Source: Chlorobiota bacterium (GTDB taxonomy: Bacteria > Bacteroidota > Bacteroidia > Flavobacteriales > Flavobacteriaceae). From it: a stretch of DNA of 7,258 nucleotides. Made by a program: the position numbers and the translations under genes. Every line of letters starts with the position of its first letter. Position 1 is the first letter of the stretch. This document shows positions 6,237-7,258 of the stretch, piece by piece. The notes below the pieces were generated by a model. The model saw only the letters and a program-made list of their open reading frames with translations, searched no databases and was not told the DNA's origin. The stretch lies in the NCBI GenBank assembly GCA_013151975.1, contig JAADHG010000126.1, positions 1 to 7,258 of the forward strand. The letters run 5' to 3'.

Positions 6237-7253
6237 CTATGTAATTAATGCATTACCCACAGCGCATTGTAAACATTTATTTTTAACACAATAGTTGTTT
6301 TTTAATTGCAATAATGCTTGTGAGTGTAAAGCCGAAGTGGATACTTTTTTTAATGTTTCAAATTTATTTATAATACTGTTTTTTTCTGAAGCTAATCGTT
6401 GCATAAGCAGTATAATTTCTTCATTAACCATTTTGCCTTGGTGTTTGGCATAACTAAATTTAAGCGGAATAATAGTATTAATAAGTAATAAATCTATAAA
6501 TACTTTTGTGGTTTTTTTAGTTGATTTTTTAGATTCCTTGCCAAAGGTATAATGTGTTTCCCAAAAAATAGATGTAGCAACGGTAAATAATGAATATAAT
6601 TCTTCCAACGATCTTGAAGTAATAATTTTTGAAAACAAATTTTGATGCTTATGATATAAATTAGCAAGTTGAGATAATCTTATTGTTGGGAAATTTGGAG
6701 GTCTTAGCCTAAAAAATTGTAACGGTATAACACCTTGTTGAGACAACATGAATTTTTGACTTAAAAATTGATATTCGTTTTTTAATTCTAAAACATAAGG
6801 CTCTTGGACATCACTTTCTAATAATCCAAATTGTCCAAAAAATAAGGCTTCTAAGCTTAATAGTTTTGATTGATTCTTTCTAAGTAATGAAAATTTAAAT
6901 GATTTTGACAAACTATAAAACGCTTCGCCATTTACTTTCAACCCAAAGTTTTTGGCTAGCAATTTAAATAAGACTGCTTCCCAATTATTTGTTGACTGTT
7001 TGAGTAAGGTTTCAATTTCATCAGATTTACGTTCTAAACGTTCAAAATATAAACGCTCTAACCAATTATTTAATAGAAAATCATCAACTTGATTAAAATC
7101 ACTTTCGCAATTAATCCATTTTTGTGTTTTGTTAAATAACCTCTGATAATTTTGTAAAACCTCTTGAGATACTATACTTTTTAATTCCACTGTTGGGCTT
7201 TGTGTATTATCTTTTCTAAAGATGGTGAATATAAGGCTGTTGTCGTCGGAAAG
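6237..7253 (-). CDS. DUF2851 family protein, N-terminal part missing at the window edge, possible frameshift
   Basis: I recognise this as a DUF2851 protein, a Bacteroidota family with no established function and a usual length near 420-430 residues. From a GTG at 7190 there are 317 codons. Family-typical segments include NWLERLYFERLERKSDEIE, NWEAVLFKLLAKNFGLKVNG, SLEALFFGQFGLLE and FFRLRPPNFPTIRLSQLANL. The end carries a Cys cluster, C301-x4-C306-x2-C309 counted from that GTG. The GTG is probably not the real start: the 21 codons before it (7253-7191) still read like the family (IFRKDNTQSPTVELK), and the family has about 80-100 further residues before that. However, an in-frame TAA occurs at 7256-7254. 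The gene is therefore either frameshifted or split near the right edge, or has a sequencing error there. Downstream it leads into the PspC and channel genes and is probably the first gene of that operon. No ribosome-binding site supports the GTG. Confidence 0.75.
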   Translation of the reverse strand, partial: LSDDNSLIFTIFRKDNTQSPTVELKSIVSQEVLQNYQRLFNKTQKWINCESDFNQVDDFLLNNWLERLYFERLERKSDEIETLLKQSTNNWEAVLFKLLAKNFGLKVNGEAFYSLSKSFKFSLLRKNQSKLLSLEALFFGQFGLLESDVQEPYVLELKNEYQFLSQKFMLSQQGVIPLQFFRLRPPNFPTIRLSQLANLYHKHQNLFSKIITSRSLEELYSLFTVATSIFWETHYTFGKESKKSTKKTTKVFIDLLLINTIIPLKFSYAKHQGKMVNEEIILLMQRLASEKNSIINKFETLKKVSTSALHSQALLQLKNNYCVKNKCLQCAVGNALIT

Positions 7254-7258
7254 TTAAC

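Overview
The window is AT-rich, roughly one-third GC by eye, and every gene reads on the minus strand. It looks like core chromosome of a Flavobacteriaceae-type Bacteroidota. Four things point there: a 64-residue bS21 with Tyr54, a TTTG-18-TANNTTTG promoter of the Bacteroidota type, no Shine-Dalgarno sequence upstream of any checked start except rpsU, and flavobacterial versions of DUF2851, a mini-PspC protein and a ComEA-like protein. I see no insertion sequence, prophage, CRISPR array, tRNA or rRNA.

In transcription order (high to low coordinates) there are three blocks. Block one (about 7253-4965) is a tightly packed set: a DUF2851 protein, a 75-residue PspC-domain membrane protein, and a two-TM potassium channel with a cytoplasmic NAD-binding RCK module. 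The gaps are 18 and 3 nt, so they are probably co-transcribed. Block two (4856-1177) is a sodium:alanine/glycine symporter (AGCS family), then a membrane-anchored helix-hairpin-helix protein and an acyl-CoA dehydrogenase separated by 14 nt. Block three (about 1164-1) is rpsU, with its own promoter, a very strong Shine-Dalgarno and a strong intrinsic terminator, followed by a Xer-type tyrosine recombinase that runs off the left edge.

Most of this is ordinary housekeeping: potassium and amino-acid transport, fatty-acid or branched-chain acyl-CoA oxidation, the ribosome and chromosome resolution. Three signals deserve attention. First, rpsU is the only gene with a Shine-Dalgarno, which fits the known Flavobacteriia ribosome that hides its anti-Shine-Dalgarno using bS21, and suggests autoregulation. 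Second, a terminator-like hairpin plus U-run lies inside the first 20 codons of the helix-hairpin-helix gene. Third, the DUF2851 frame is closed by a stop at the extreme right edge, before its expected N-terminal part, which suggests a frameshift, a split gene or an edge sequencing error. I found no convincing evidence of an entirely new system. No intergenic stretch exceeds 300 bases.
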